A DNA stretch of 64,000 nucleotides, taken from Marinobacter sp. 1-4A (GTDB lineage Bacteria; Pseudomonadota; Gammaproteobacteria; Pseudomonadales; Oleiphilaceae). Made by a program: the position numbers and the translations under genes. The stretch covers positions 1-64,000 of the forward strand of contig NZ_VCGY01000008.1 in NCBI RefSeq assembly GCF_016597725.1, read 5' to 3'. Below are positions 37,692 to 46,668 of this stretch, in pieces. The notes below the pieces were generated by a model. The model was given only the letters and a program-made list of their open reading frames with translations, did no database searches and had not been told where the DNA came from. Numbering within the stretch: the stretch's first letter is position 1; each line of letters opens with the position of its first letter.

Positions 37692-38615
37692 ATGTCGATG
37701 GCTGATCGCGATGGCGTTATCTGGCTAGATGGAGAAATGGTTCCCTGGCGTGATGCCAAAACCCATGTCCTGACCCACACCTTGCATTACGGCATGGGCT
37801 GTTTTGAAGGCGTGCGCGCATACAACACTGCGAATGGCCCGGCTATTTTTCGCCTGAAAGAGCACACCGACCGTTTGTTCCGGTCCGCTCATATTCTGAA
37901 TATGAAAATGCCGTTCACCAAGGAAGAATTGAACGATGCCCAGTGTGCTGCAGTTCGTGAGAATAATTTGGATGAAGCCTACCTGCGCCCGATGGCATTT
38001 TTGGGCTCTGAAGGCATGGGGCTGCGTGCAGACAACCTGAAAGTGCACGTGATGATTGCAGCATGGAGCTGGCCGTCTTACATGTCGCCGGAAGCCAAGG
38101 AAATCGGTATTAAGGTGCGGACCTCATCCTATACCCGTCACCACGTTAATATCACCATGTGTAAAGCCAAAGCCAATGGCAACTACATCAACTCCATGTT
38201 GGCGTTGAACGAAGCGATCGCCAGCGGTTGCGAAGAAGCCCTGTTGTTGGATAACGAAGGCTATGTGGCTGAGGGCTCCGGCGAAAACATATTCATTATG
38301 CGTAATGGGGTGCTGCATACTCCAGAACTAACCTCCTGTTTGGAAGGTATTACTCGCCAAACTATTCTGGATTTCGCAGCAGAATTGAACATTCCGGTAA
38401 AAGAGCGCCGTATTACACGTGATGAAGTTTACATCGCAGACGAGGCATTCTTTACCGGCACAGCCGCTGAAGTGCTACCCATTCGTGAGCTGGACGGCCG
38501 CGCCATTGGCGCAGGCAAGCGTGGGCCGGTAACCGAGAAGTTGCAGGCTATGTATTTTGATGCAGTGAAAGGAAAGCTGCCGCAGCATAGTGACTGGCTG
38601 ACACACGTGCGGTAA
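37692..38615 (+). CDS. ilvE: Branched-chain amino acid aminotransferase
   Basis: Product is 307 residues (E. coli 309), a fold-type IV PLP enzyme making valine, leucine and isoleucine from their keto acids. THTLHYGMGCFEGVRAY (about residues 29-45), the PLP lysine in KAKANGNYINS (Lys160), and EGSGENIFIM are conserved. AGGAG lies at 37678-37682. TAGAAT at 37645-37650 may be a -10 box. The glnE-ilvE-kdkA order is shared with pseudomonads as far as I recall. Confidence 0.96.
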   Translation: MSMADRDGVIWLDGEMVPWRDAKTHVLTHTLHYGMGCFEGVRAYNTANGPAIFRLKEHTDRLFRSAHILNMKMPFTKEELNDAQCAAVRENNLDEAYLRPMAFLGSEGMGLRADNLKVHVMIAAWSWPSYMSPEAKEIGIKVRTSSYTRHHVNITMCKAKANGNYINSMLALNEAIASGCEEALLLDNEGYVAEGSGENIFIMRNGVLHTPELTSCLEGITRQTILDFAAELNIPVKERRITRDEVYIADEAFFTGTAAEVLPIRELDGRAIGAGKRGPVTEKLQAMYFDAVKGKLPQHSDWLTHVR

Positions 38616-38622
38616 TTGCCCA

Positions 38623-39339
38623 GTGGGGGCGGATTATATCCAGCATAAAGGGGGCACCGGAGGTTATTTGGTGTCCCTCGCAGCCAAAGAACACTTCCGG
38701 GAAGAATGGTTTGATCCGGAGTTCTGGGGTGAGCAGGCGGTTTTAATTACTCAGGGTGGTCGAGGCGCCGCGTGGTTTATTCACGCGCCTTGTGGTGAGC
38801 TTGTCTTGCGCCACTTTTGCCGTGGTGGGCTACCCGGGCGCTTTATCCGACGAGGTTACGTGTTTACTCGTGAGGAAGCTGTTCGGTCAGTCGCTGAATT
38901 CCGATTGTTAAATCATCTCTTCAAGCAAGGTTTGCCTGTTCCTGAGCCCCTCGCGGCAGGCTATCGTTTGCGTGGGCCTCTGCTCTACACCGCGTCTTTA
39001 ATTGTGCGCCGGATTCCCGATGCGAAGCCTATTGCAGAATGTGTCGGCACCTCTAGTAGCGGAGAAATCTGGCGCGCGGCAGGAAGCTGTGTGCGCAACT
39101 TTCACAACGCAGGTGTGTACCACGCCGACCTTAACTGCATGAATATACTGGTTGCAGATCAGGTGTACCTGATTGATTTTGACCGAGGCCGCATAATGCC
39201 TGAACACGCGGGAGAGCGTTGGAAGAAAGGCAATATCCGCCGTCTTGAACGTTCAGTGAAGAAGTGCCTAGGTCAACTGGACAGCAACGTGCGTGATCAG
39301 TTCTGGCAGGAATTTATGACGGGTTACCGCAGGGCCTGA
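38623..39339 (+). CDS. kdkA: 3-deoxy-D-manno-octulosonic acid (Kdo) kinase
   Basis: Product is 238 residues, an inner-core LPS kinase that phosphorylates Kdo. The eukaryotic-like kinase catalytic loop is VYHADLNCMNILV (about residues 165-177) and the metal site YLIDFDRGRI follows. LRHFCRGGLPGRFIRRGYVF is the family's N-terminal lysine/arginine segment. The start is uncertain: the GTG at 38623 keeps the first strand (GGYLVSLAAKEHF) but has no ribosome-binding site, whereas a GTG at 38671 has GGAGG seven bases before it and would shorten the protein by 16 residues. Stops back to back with the convergent acyltransferase. Confidence 0.9.
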   Translation: MGADYIQHKGGTGGYLVSLAAKEHFREEWFDPEFWGEQAVLITQGGRGAAWFIHAPCGELVLRHFCRGGLPGRFIRRGYVFTREEAVRSVAEFRLLNHLFKQGLPVPEPLAAGYRLRGPLLYTASLIVRRIPDAKPIAECVGTSSSGEIWRAAGSCVRNFHNAGVYHADLNCMNILVADQVYLIDFDRGRIMPEHAGERWKKGNIRRLERSVKKCLGQLDSNVRDQFWQEFMTGYRRA

Positions 39340-40245
39340 TCAGTATACGGGTGTTTCGCCGGGCGCTGTTCTACGAAAACGCTTGTACTCCCACTGGTAT
39401 TGGGCCGGAGCCAATTCAATACAGTGCTCTACCGAGCGATTCAGTGCCTTGAGCGATTCAGACATATCTTTAGAGATCATGCCGTCATCTGCTCGCTTTA
39501 TAACAATTTTGAATCCCTCGCCGTTGGGCAGCCGTTGGGCAAAGGTGATCAGCGGGTGCGCGTCCGTTTTGTGGATCAGCTTTGAGGCGAGCGTCATCGT
39601 GACCGCAGGAATGCCGAAAAACGGCGCAAACTCACCGCCTTCTTGTCTTGGGGTTTGGTCGGGCAGCACGCCTACCACGCCCCCGCCGCGTAATATGGCT
39701 AGAAGGCGCATAATGCCCCGCCGATCGGTTGCAACCAGCTCGGAGCCGCTGCGGCTGCGGACGTTTTTAATGTAGGTTTCAAACTCCGGGCGGTTTGGTG
39801 GGCTATATAACGCGGCCATCTTGTAGCGGGAAGCGAAGAATAGCCCTGCCAGTTCCCAGTTGCCCAAATGCGGTGCTAGAAGGAGCAACCCTTTGCCGTC
39901 AGCTTTGTAGTCATCAAGCAGTTCTTCACCCTCAATTTCTTTGATCAAACCTAAGCACCGTTCAACGGGCCACTCCCACATCAACGGAATCTCCATCGCT
40001 GTTGCTCCGGTTTCTTGGAGGCTCTGTCTGCCCAACTCTTCGCGTTCTGAGGCTGTTAAATGCGGATAGCAGGCACTAAGGTTTTTGCGCGTGGTTTCTA
40101 CAGAGCGCCCACCGAGTGACCACACTACGCCCCCGAGAAAGCGGCCGATGTGTTGTGCCCAACGTAGGCTAAGAAGGGATAGTAAGCGGAAAGCCAGAGC
40201 AATGAGTTTGGCGGACACAGGAGAAATCCAATCAGCAGAGTGCAA
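39340..40245 (-). CDS. Lipid A late acyltransferase (LpxL/HtrB family)
   Basis: Product is 301 residues with one N-terminal membrane segment (about 13-35). The HX4D/E acyltransferase motif is HLGNWE near residue 125, followed by the DQTPRQEGGEFAPFFGIPA segment near 197-215. Such enzymes add a secondary acyl chain to Kdo-lipid A at the inner membrane. Adjacent to the Kdo kinase gene, tail to tail. A second family member is at 52341-53288, so the two probably act at different positions; which is LpxL and which LpxM cannot be told. Confidence 0.9.
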   Translation of the reverse strand: MHSADWISPVSAKLIALAFRLLSLLSLRWAQHIGRFLGGVVWSLGGRSVETTRKNLSACYPHLTASEREELGRQSLQETGATAMEIPLMWEWPVERCLGLIKEIEGEELLDDYKADGKGLLLLAPHLGNWELAGLFFASRYKMAALYSPPNRPEFETYIKNVRSRSGSELVATDRRGIMRLLAILRGGGVVGVLPDQTPRQEGGEFAPFFGIPAVTMTLASKLIHKTDAHPLITFAQRLPNGEGFKIVIKRADDGMISKDMSESLKALNRSVEHCIELAPAQYQWEYKRFRRTAPGETPVY

Positions 40246-40422
40246 AGCGGAAAAGTACCATTGTCATCTGGCCCGCACAAGCCGATGGCCACGCAGTTAA
40301 TCTAGGGTTTTCTGTTTTTGATGTGGCTCCGTGATAGAATTTCTCGCTTTTCGAACTGTCGCCCAGTGAGAGGTCATCCCTGCTGCCGGGCGCAAGAACC
40401 AGACGTGGCACGGGCAACAACT

Positions 40423-41331
40423 ATGTGGAATCTAATCCAATTGGCTTTTTTCCGATTTGCGGCAGGTGGCTGGATACCGCCCAGATGGTTTGAGCCAAAC
40501 CTGCCTCCAGAAAATGATCGAGCCGCTCGTAATGGCCACCTAAAGCTGGAAGTTGTCAGTCATTGCTGGAACTACTCGCACTTTCTGGTGTACCAACTCA
40601 GTTCTGTTGTGCTTTTTCCGCCCCAAAAGCTTGATGTAACCATGACCGTTTTTTACAGCCCAGACGATGTAAAAACCAAGGCGTTATTGGATTTTTTTGG
40701 CCGGCAGAGCGTTCCTGGCGTTACTTGGAACTGGCAACCAGTGCCAAAACAACAGCTTTTTCGTCGCGCTATTGGTCGCAATCGGGCTGCACTCGCCACA
40801 AAGGCTGACTGGGTTTGGTTTACGGACTGTGACCTGATGTTTCGCGACGATTGCCTCGATGTTTTGGCTGAGACACTACAAGGCAGGCAAGAAGCACTAT
40901 TATTCCCAGCCGTTGAGCGCACAACGGACTTGTTGGCTGAAAACAACCCTATGCTTCAGGCGGGCTCAACGGAGCCGCAGGTGCTGGATATTGACACCAC
41001 ATCCTTTACCTCGCGGCAAATATCCAAAGCTACCGGGCCGCTTCAGATTGCCCACGGCGACGTGTGTAGGGCTGTGGGGTATTGCCAAAATATAGGTCTT
41101 TATCAGCAGCCTGTAGAGAGCTTTGCAAAATGCCATGAAGACCGGGCATTTCGTTGGCTGCTGCGTAGTCAGGGCGAGCCCATTTCAGTTCCCGGTGTTT
41201 TTCGAATTCGGCATGTTGCGAAAGGGCGTTACAGTGGTAACGAGACTCGAAGCAAGTTTAGAACATGGTTGCGGGTGTGGCAGTCGCAAAGACGAGATAA
41301 AAAGCAGGGAAGCGTTTCGGCGAATGACTAG
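40423..41331 (+). CDS. Glycosyltransferase-like protein (GT-A type), LPS region
   Basis: From the ATG at 40423 the product is 302 residues; a longer open frame upstream has no ribosome-binding site. No signal peptide. KLEVVSHCWNYSHFLVYQLS looks like a family 2 glycosyltransferase first strand, and DWVWFTDCDLMFRDDCLDVL carries a DXD-like metal motif (about residues 129-148). A late segment KCHEDRAFRWLLRSQGE resembles the ED acceptor-side motif. It is first of a run of four plus-strand genes (40.4-44.8 kb) that make a surface polysaccharide or LPS core. Sugar specificity unknown. Confidence 0.75.
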   Translation: MWNLIQLAFFRFAAGGWIPPRWFEPNLPPENDRAARNGHLKLEVVSHCWNYSHFLVYQLSSVVLFPPQKLDVTMTVFYSPDDVKTKALLDFFGRQSVPGVTWNWQPVPKQQLFRRAIGRNRAALATKADWVWFTDCDLMFRDDCLDVLAETLQGRQEALLFPAVERTTDLLAENNPMLQAGSTEPQVLDIDTTSFTSRQISKATGPLQIAHGDVCRAVGYCQNIGLYQQPVESFAKCHEDRAFRWLLRSQGEPISVPGVFRIRHVAKGRYSGNETRSKFRTWLRVWQSQRRDKKQGSVSAND

Positions 41332-41349
41332 CTTTGAAGGAGTGCCAGA

Positions 41350-42606
41350 GTGAACGCGTCGGGATCAACAGGTAAGGCAGGGGTAGCGTCAGCTTCTTTC
41401 TCTGCCCGAGTGGCGTCTAAATTCCCTGTTTTGATGGCTGTTTGGCTCTTTCTCGCTGTGTTGGGGCCGCATCAAGAACTCTACAAGGTCTTTTTCCACG
41501 GCATAATCGCGCCAGCTGTGCTGGTGTTACTGTTTTCGAAAAGGCTTAGCTTTGCGGGAGTTGATTCCCTCTTAAACGTGGCGTTGTGCTTTTTCGTTTA
41601 CGCAGGGATAACTACATTTTTTATTGGGCTTGGTCCGATTGATGGACATTTTCGAGCCCTGCGATGGTCTATCGAGGCGGCATTTGGTCTTCTTGCTCTT
41701 TGGGCATGGCTGCCCGATGTAATGCGCCGCCCCGTGTGGTGGGCCAAATATCTTTTGGTTATTACATGTTGCGCTGCATTAGCCGGAATTTTGAAGTTTG
41801 TACTTTTGGATGACATGCAAGGTCGACTGACGGGCTTTGGCGGCTTGCATAATCCTATCCATGCTGGCGCCGTGTTTATCGTGTTTCTGGCGATTGCGCA
41901 CTTTGTTCTGGCCAAGCAAGTCGCGCCAACAGCAATAAGAGACCGCCTTCTGCTGTTGCTTACCTTGGCTCTCGTCGCAGTGGCCGTGCTGCTCTCCGAG
42001 AGTCGTGGTCCCATCGTTGCGATGCTAGCTTATTTGCCATTTATAGCCATCGTTGAGCTGCACTCTGGCGTTAGGCTCAGGAGCTTCATTATTTCGGTTA
42101 TCGCTATAGCCATGGTAGTTGGTGCGGTAGTAATCACCTATGGCCCCGAGTCGTTAATGGATCAATTGATGGCTAGAGGAACCTCTTATCGGCTAGAAAT
42201 TTGGAGGGGGTATATAGACTATCCGCCGGACTCTTGGTTATTTGGATTCGGGCTGGGAACAGAAAGTCAGTACGTCCCTGCAGTGGAGGCGTTTTGGAAA
42301 CCCAATGGCATCCCCGTTTTTCACCCTCACAGTGTGTATGTGGGTACGCTAGTAGAAACAGGGATTATTGGTGTGCTGTTCCTCATTCTAATGGCCGTGC
42401 TGCTATTTAAGGCTGTATACAGTTCAGCGCTGGCGAGTCAGGAAAAGGTGCGCTTAGTGGGCATACTTGGGTTGGTGTTTATTCTCACATTGACTGTTTC
42501 ACAGGGCGTTATCTCGTCAATAAAAATGCTGTGGTTGTTTTTTTGGTTTCCAGTGGCCTTCGTTTGGTTCTGGAGCAAAGTTCCTCCCGAGCCCACTGAT
42601 CGATAG
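41350..42606 (+). CDS. O-antigen ligase/polymerase-like membrane protein (WaaL/Wzy type)
   Basis: Product is 418 residues, GTG start with AAGGAG upstream. About ten to twelve hydrophobic helices. A long periplasmic loop before the last helices contains YRLEIWRGYIDYPPDSWLFG and HPHSVYVGTLVETGIIGVLF, matching the Wzy_C pattern with its conserved histidine (HPHS). LLSESRGPIVAMLAYLPF is the conserved SRG helix of ligases. It would join O-antigen or a further sugar unit to lipid A-core in the periplasm. Ligase and polymerase cannot be separated by sequence. Confidence 0.85.
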   Translation: MNASGSTGKAGVASASFSARVASKFPVLMAVWLFLAVLGPHQELYKVFFHGIIAPAVLVLLFSKRLSFAGVDSLLNVALCFFVYAGITTFFIGLGPIDGHFRALRWSIEAAFGLLALWAWLPDVMRRPVWWAKYLLVITCCAALAGILKFVLLDDMQGRLTGFGGLHNPIHAGAVFIVFLAIAHFVLAKQVAPTAIRDRLLLLLTLALVAVAVLLSESRGPIVAMLAYLPFIAIVELHSGVRLRSFIISVIAIAMVVGAVVITYGPESLMDQLMARGTSYRLEIWRGYIDYPPDSWLFGFGLGTESQYVPAVEAFWKPNGIPVFHPHSVYVGTLVETGIIGVLFLILMAVLLFKAVYSSALASQEKVRLVGILGLVFILTLTVSQGVISSIKMLWLFFWFPVAFVWFWSKVPPEPTDR

Positions 42607-42613
42607 GTTATCT

Positions 42614-43525
42614 ATGAATACTAGGCTTCTATTCTGTGTTTTTTCATTCAATCGCGGCCGGTTTTTAGAGCACTGCATAAGTACAATCGAGCAGTGCGTA
42701 CCGGATGCGGATATTGCGATTTTTGATGACGAAAGCTACGACGACTATACCCGCGAGGTGCTCGCCCGATTCGCTGATAAGCATGAAGTGCTGCAGCCTG
42801 GAAACCAATCCACGCACAAGCTAGGGGGCTTGTATGGCAATATGCAGTCGGCGCTGGAGTATGCGGCCGACCGCAGCCTTGTTTGTTTTTTGCAAGATGA
42901 CATGCAAATTGTCCGGCCTCTTGCTAGCGATGAAATAGCAGGGTTTGATCGCACGTTTGATGAAAATCCAAACCTTGCATTTCTTCATCCTTGTTTCTTG
43001 AAAGGGATAAATCGAGAGCGGGACGTCTCAACGTTGGATTTCAATCCCGATTTAGCGGCCTATCGCCGCAGCGATACGGGGCAGAGCGCAGGCCAGTATT
43101 TCTCAGCTATTCTGATTGTTCGCCCTTCTAGATTGTTGGATAAAGGCTGGTTGTTTCGTAGAAATGAACCCGAGAACGACCAGCAGGCGAGACAGCATTT
43201 CGAGCGGATAGGCCACCTGTTTTCGCCGTTCGCAATGTGGCTACCAGAGGTGCCCGCATACCGCGGAAAGCGTAAGACCCTAGCGTTGAAGTTGGCAGAA
43301 AGGGCAAGAGGCTGCGGCCTGTACCCCTATAAGATTATGAGCGAGCAGGAGGTCCGTAACTTAAATACCCGGTCGTCTGATGTGCTGCCTATTGCAGAAG
43401 ATTTTCTGGAGTGTACGAATAGCAACCTGCCAACGCCTTGGGGATACTATCCCATGCAAGGGAGTCGCTGGCTCAAAAAACTGAATAGCTTAGAGTTGGC
43501 CCTTAGGCGTTTATTCAAGCTATAA
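42614..43525 (+). CDS. Glycosyltransferase family 2-like protein, paralogue A
   Basis: Product is 303 residues, seven bases after the ligase-like gene. The N-terminus LLFCVFSFNRGRFLEHCIST and IAIFDDESYDDYTREVL look like a GT-A nucleotide-binding fold, and CFLQDDMQIVRP supplies an acidic metal motif (about residues 96-107). Close paralogue of the gene at 45721-46620: both share SFNRG, LGGLYGNMQ, HAPFAMWLPEVPAYRGK (LFSPFAMWLPEVPAYRGK here) and the tryptophan-rich tail. I know no characterised member; function as a sugar transferase is inferred from fold and neighbours. Confidence 0.75.
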   Translation: MNTRLLFCVFSFNRGRFLEHCISTIEQCVPDADIAIFDDESYDDYTREVLARFADKHEVLQPGNQSTHKLGGLYGNMQSALEYAADRSLVCFLQDDMQIVRPLASDEIAGFDRTFDENPNLAFLHPCFLKGINRERDVSTLDFNPDLAAYRRSDTGQSAGQYFSAILIVRPSRLLDKGWLFRRNEPENDQQARQHFERIGHLFSPFAMWLPEVPAYRGKRKTLALKLAERARGCGLYPYKIMSEQEVRNLNTRSSDVLPIAEDFLECTNSNLPTPWGYYPMQGSRWLKKLNSLELALRRLFKL

Positions 43526-43567
43526 AATGCTGGCGGCTCTCTGCCGAATTGGACTGGTTAGAACCTT

Positions 43568-44797
43568 ATGAATCAAGTTGCATTGGATGACAAAGTGAAG
43601 CCGGTCATTCATCTTGTTGTGGTCGAGCTGCACCACCACAGTGAGCTGATTCGGAATATTGTTGAGGTTCTGGGAAACGGCCTTTTCAAGATTTCGATTG
43701 TGACACTGCCGAAAATTTTTGAAGATGCAGGGTTGGACGCCAACAGCGGTTCCGTTTTCACTGCACACCTGAAAAAGCCTGATGAGTCAGTTGATGTATT
43801 TATCCGCCGAATGAAAGCCGTTTTTGAGTCTGCGGATATTCTATACTTCAACACGATTCGCCACTACTGGGATGAGCTGGCTCAAATCGAGTCCGCAGCG
43901 CCCTCAATGGTCAGGGTGCATAATGCACATTGCGATTTTGCCCCCTGGGGACATTTCCACAAGCCAATTGTGAACATCTTTGGCATCCTCTCTCACCTGA
44001 TTCGAAAAGTGTTGGTTGGCGGGGAGTGGCGCGCAAAAAATAGGCTATTCCGAAAAATTGATTACTTCATGTTTCCCAATCAAGCCATCACCGATTATGT
44101 ACTGAAAAATAAATGGCTACCTGCCTCCCGGGTTTTACCTCCGGTGTTGCCATTTGGATTTCTTGGTACAAAGCATCCGAGCCTACCGAAAAGTGATCAA
44201 GAGGTTCGAATCGCGATCACAGGAAAGGTGACGAATGCGAAGAAGGACTTTGATTTAGTGTTCAGCGCTCTCAAAGCGTGTTTGAATCAGCTCAATAAGC
44301 CGGTTCGGCTTGTTTTGCTTGGAAAGGCTGCCGATAAGCAAGCGCAGTCGATTCTTGCGAAGTTCAAATCTCTGGAAGGCCAGATGTTCTCTTTGGACTA
44401 TAGCGAAAGCTACGTGCCAGCCGAGGTGTTTGAAGAAAAAGTTAAGAGTATCGACTTTCTGCTTGCGCCTATCCAAGTTGATACTCACTTTCGGAAGTAT
44501 CACGAGGTATACGGAAAAAGTAAGGCGTCTGGGATTGATGTTGATGTGCTGCTCTACAGAAAACCGTCGCTGGTTGTTTCTGGCTATCAAATGAAGGGCG
44601 CTCTCAACGGGGTTGCCGAGTATTTTGAGCCAACTCAGGCGTCTTTATCTCAAATGCTGGTCCGCTGGGTGAATGATGGGATCTATGAGCAACTCGCAGG
44701 TAATTTTGACACGCTTAAAGGCTATCAGCGTGACGAGATTGCCGATAACTTTCACCAACTTTGCCAAAACTTGATGTCGTCCCGCCCCCGTTCTTAA
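43568..44797 (+). CDS. Putative GT-B glycosyltransferase
   Basis: Product is 409 residues, without signal or membrane segments. The first half begins KPVIHLVVVELHHHSELIRN. The second half has RIAITGKVTNAKKDFDLVFS, RLVLLGKAADKQAQSIL and an end segment KYHEVYGKSKASGIDVDVLL that resembles the nucleotide-sugar side of GT-B enzymes. The usual EX7E motif is not clear. The stop codon shares TTAA (44794-44797) with the convergent gene. It looks AT-richer than the core genes on either side, as polysaccharide genes often do. Specificity unknown. Confidence 0.6.
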   Translation: MNQVALDDKVKPVIHLVVVELHHHSELIRNIVEVLGNGLFKISIVTLPKIFEDAGLDANSGSVFTAHLKKPDESVDVFIRRMKAVFESADILYFNTIRHYWDELAQIESAAPSMVRVHNAHCDFAPWGHFHKPIVNIFGILSHLIRKVLVGGEWRAKNRLFRKIDYFMFPNQAITDYVLKNKWLPASRVLPPVLPFGFLGTKHPSLPKSDQEVRIAITGKVTNAKKDFDLVFSALKACLNQLNKPVRLVLLGKAADKQAQSILAKFKSLEGQMFSLDYSESYVPAEVFEEKVKSIDFLLAPIQVDTHFRKYHEVYGKSKASGIDVDVLLYRKPSLVVSGYQMKGALNGVAEYFEPTQASLSQMLVRWVNDGIYEQLAGNFDTLKGYQRDEIADNFHQLCQNLMSSRPRS

Positions 44798-45624
44798 CGC
44801 TGTGCGGGGCGTGAAAGTTGCTCTATCCCGTGAGTGGTGCGTGTAATTCCTTGCTTTTCGGAATCCACACGCAAAGCCTTATTAGCTGCGACAAGCTCTG
44901 GATCTTTATACCCCCGTTTATGGTCTAAATGGATAACAATAGCGTTATAACGGACGTGTTTGGGCTTGATGCCAATATTAGTGAGCCTTACGCCAAACTC
45001 ACGATCAAGTCCGCCCCAAGGCATTCTTTCGTCAAAGCCGTTCACCGCCAAAACGTCCTTGAGCCAGGCAGAGCCATTGGAGCCTTTAAAGTTACAGGCT
45101 GTCGGCGTGAGGGCGTTAAAAATCTTTGCCTTGAGAGGGGTCGCTGTGAGCTTGCTGTTTTTATAGCTGGATTTAAGACCGTTGGCTTTTAGCCATTTGA
45201 GATCAAAGCAGCGCCCACTGATGATGTCGTCTTTCGTAATGGCTTTGCTGGTGCTCATGGGGAGCTTATGATAACCGCCAGAAAGGTATTTATTAGGCTC
45301 TGCTTCCCGGGCATGAACGTCTAGGAAGTCTTTGCGGGGTATGCAGTCGCCGTCAGTAAAGACGACATACTCTGACTCAACCTCTAAGATAGACTTATTC
45401 AGGATTCGACACTTCCGAAAGCCCATGTCTTCCTGCCATACGTGTTTAATCTTCATGCCGGTTTCGTCACGAATGCGGTCGATAACCTCTCGGGTCTCCT
45501 TTGTAGATCCGTCGTCTCCAATGATCATCTCGAAGTCTTCATGGGACTGGACGCTGTATCCCCACAGAACTTTTTCAAGCCACTCTGGCGAATTGTAAGT
45601 GGTCATAATGACAGAAAGCTTCAT
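44794..45624 (-). CDS. Glycosyltransferase family 2 with GT7-like C-terminal part
   Basis: From the ATG at 45624 (MKLSVIMTTYNSPEWLEKVL) the product is 276 residues; upstream in-frame codons add 13 unlikely residues. GT-A features: IIGDDGSTKETREVI and VVFTDGDCIPRKDF with the DXD-type motif DGD (near residue 87). MPWGGLDREFGVRL is the WGGXDXE-type motif of the galactosyltransferase C-terminal region. It should transfer a hexose or hexosamine during LPS core or capsule synthesis. It forms a minus-strand group with paralogue B and manC. Confidence 0.82.
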   Translation of the reverse strand: MKLSVIMTTYNSPEWLEKVLWGYSVQSHEDFEMIIGDDGSTKETREVIDRIRDETGMKIKHVWQEDMGFRKCRILNKSILEVESEYVVFTDGDCIPRKDFLDVHAREAEPNKYLSGGYHKLPMSTSKAITKDDIISGRCFDLKWLKANGLKSSYKNSKLTATPLKAKIFNALTPTACNFKGSNGSAWLKDVLAVNGFDERMPWGGLDREFGVRLTNIGIKPKHVRYNAIVIHLDHKRGYKDPELVAANKALRVDSEKQGITRTTHGIEQLSRPAQR

Positions 45625-45720
45625 GGTGTCAGTCCTGTAAGTAATCTTTGACTCCGAGGCCAAAGGCGACCCTTGAGTCAGGGGTAATACAACTTCGGGA
45701 TTGCTCGTGGAATGCCTGTG

Positions 45721-46620
45721 TTACTTTAATAAACGACGGACGCTCACCTCAAGCTGATTTAGGGGTTTCAACCACCCGGTATTCGCCAGCGGATTATAGG
45801 CCCATGGTTTTGGTGGTTCAAAACCTTCACAACGCAGAAAGTCTTCTGCAACAGGTAGCTTGTGACTGTCTCTATGTTTAAGAGACGTGCTTTCCTGTTC
45901 TGTCATCAGTGCAAACGGATAGTAACCGCAGTTTCTCTTTTTTTCAGCAAGCTTTAAACCGATCGTCTTTTTCTTGCCGCGATATGCGGGCACCTCAGGC
46001 AGCCACATGGCAAACGGGGCATGAAGGTATCCCATTAGCGTAAAAGCTTTGGCCGCCACTTTATTGTTTTCTGGTTCTGAGCGAGAAAATGTCCATTTGG
46101 CGGATGCTAAACGTTGGGGCTTCATTATAAGCAGTGCGGAAAAGTAGGCGCCCGAACTGCGCGGTGTGGATTCCTTGAAATAGAGCCCAAGCCCAGAGTT
46201 ATAGGAGTATTTGGCGTTTTTAGTAAAATTAATTCCGCGAATAAAGCATGGGCTTATAAAGGCGAGCGAAGGGTCTGCGGTAAAAGCGTGTTCGATTTTT
46301 GCAAAGTCGTCGTCACCCAATGGTCGCACCATTTGAGTGTCATCTTGCAGGTAACAGACTAAGTCAGCATGGCGAAATTTTTCGAAAGCCAGCTGCATGT
46401 TGCCATAGAGCCCCCCAAGGTGATGACGCGACTTTGCATTTTGATCGGGTTGAATGACGTCGTGCGTCTTACTATGTTTTTCGAGTACTCGTATTGTTTC
46501 GGGGTCGTTGCTGTTGTCATCAAAAATCGTGATGGGGTGGCCTGGGGCGCAACTCTCAATGGAGCGGATGCAGTTTTCTAGGAACTGGCCCCTATTGAAA
46601 GAAAAGATGCAGAAGATCAT
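45721..46620 (-). CDS. Glycosyltransferase family 2-like protein, paralogue B
   Basis: Product is 299 residues, MIFCIFSFNRGQFLENCIRS at the start. It aligns along its whole length with the product of 42614-43525, including ITIFDDNSNDPETIRVLEKH, CYLQDDTQMVRPLGDDD, FISPCFIRGINFTKNAKY and FAMWLPEVPAYRGKKKTIGL. The two genes point toward each other and enclose the convergent pair at 43568-45624. Function inferred as a sugar transferase from the acidic QDD motif and the neighbours. manC lies 49 bases further upstream on the same strand. Confidence 0.75.
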   Translation of the reverse strand: MIFCIFSFNRGQFLENCIRSIESCAPGHPITIFDDNSNDPETIRVLEKHSKTHDVIQPDQNAKSRHHLGGLYGNMQLAFEKFRHADLVCYLQDDTQMVRPLGDDDFAKIEHAFTADPSLAFISPCFIRGINFTKNAKYSYNSGLGLYFKESTPRSSGAYFSALLIMKPQRLASAKWTFSRSEPENNKVAAKAFTLMGYLHAPFAMWLPEVPAYRGKKKTIGLKLAEKKRNCGYYPFALMTEQESTSLKHRDSHKLPVAEDFLRCEGFEPPKPWAYNPLANTGWLKPLNQLEVSVRRLLK

Positions 46621-46668
46621 TGCGACCCCTTAGGTTGTTTGGTCTCTTTGTTCGGCAGACTTAAAGCC

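Noticed and set aside
39340..40245. Naming the two lipid A acyltransferases lpxL and lpxM
   Set aside because: Both carry family motifs, but position specificity cannot be decided from sequence alone, so symbols were left empty.
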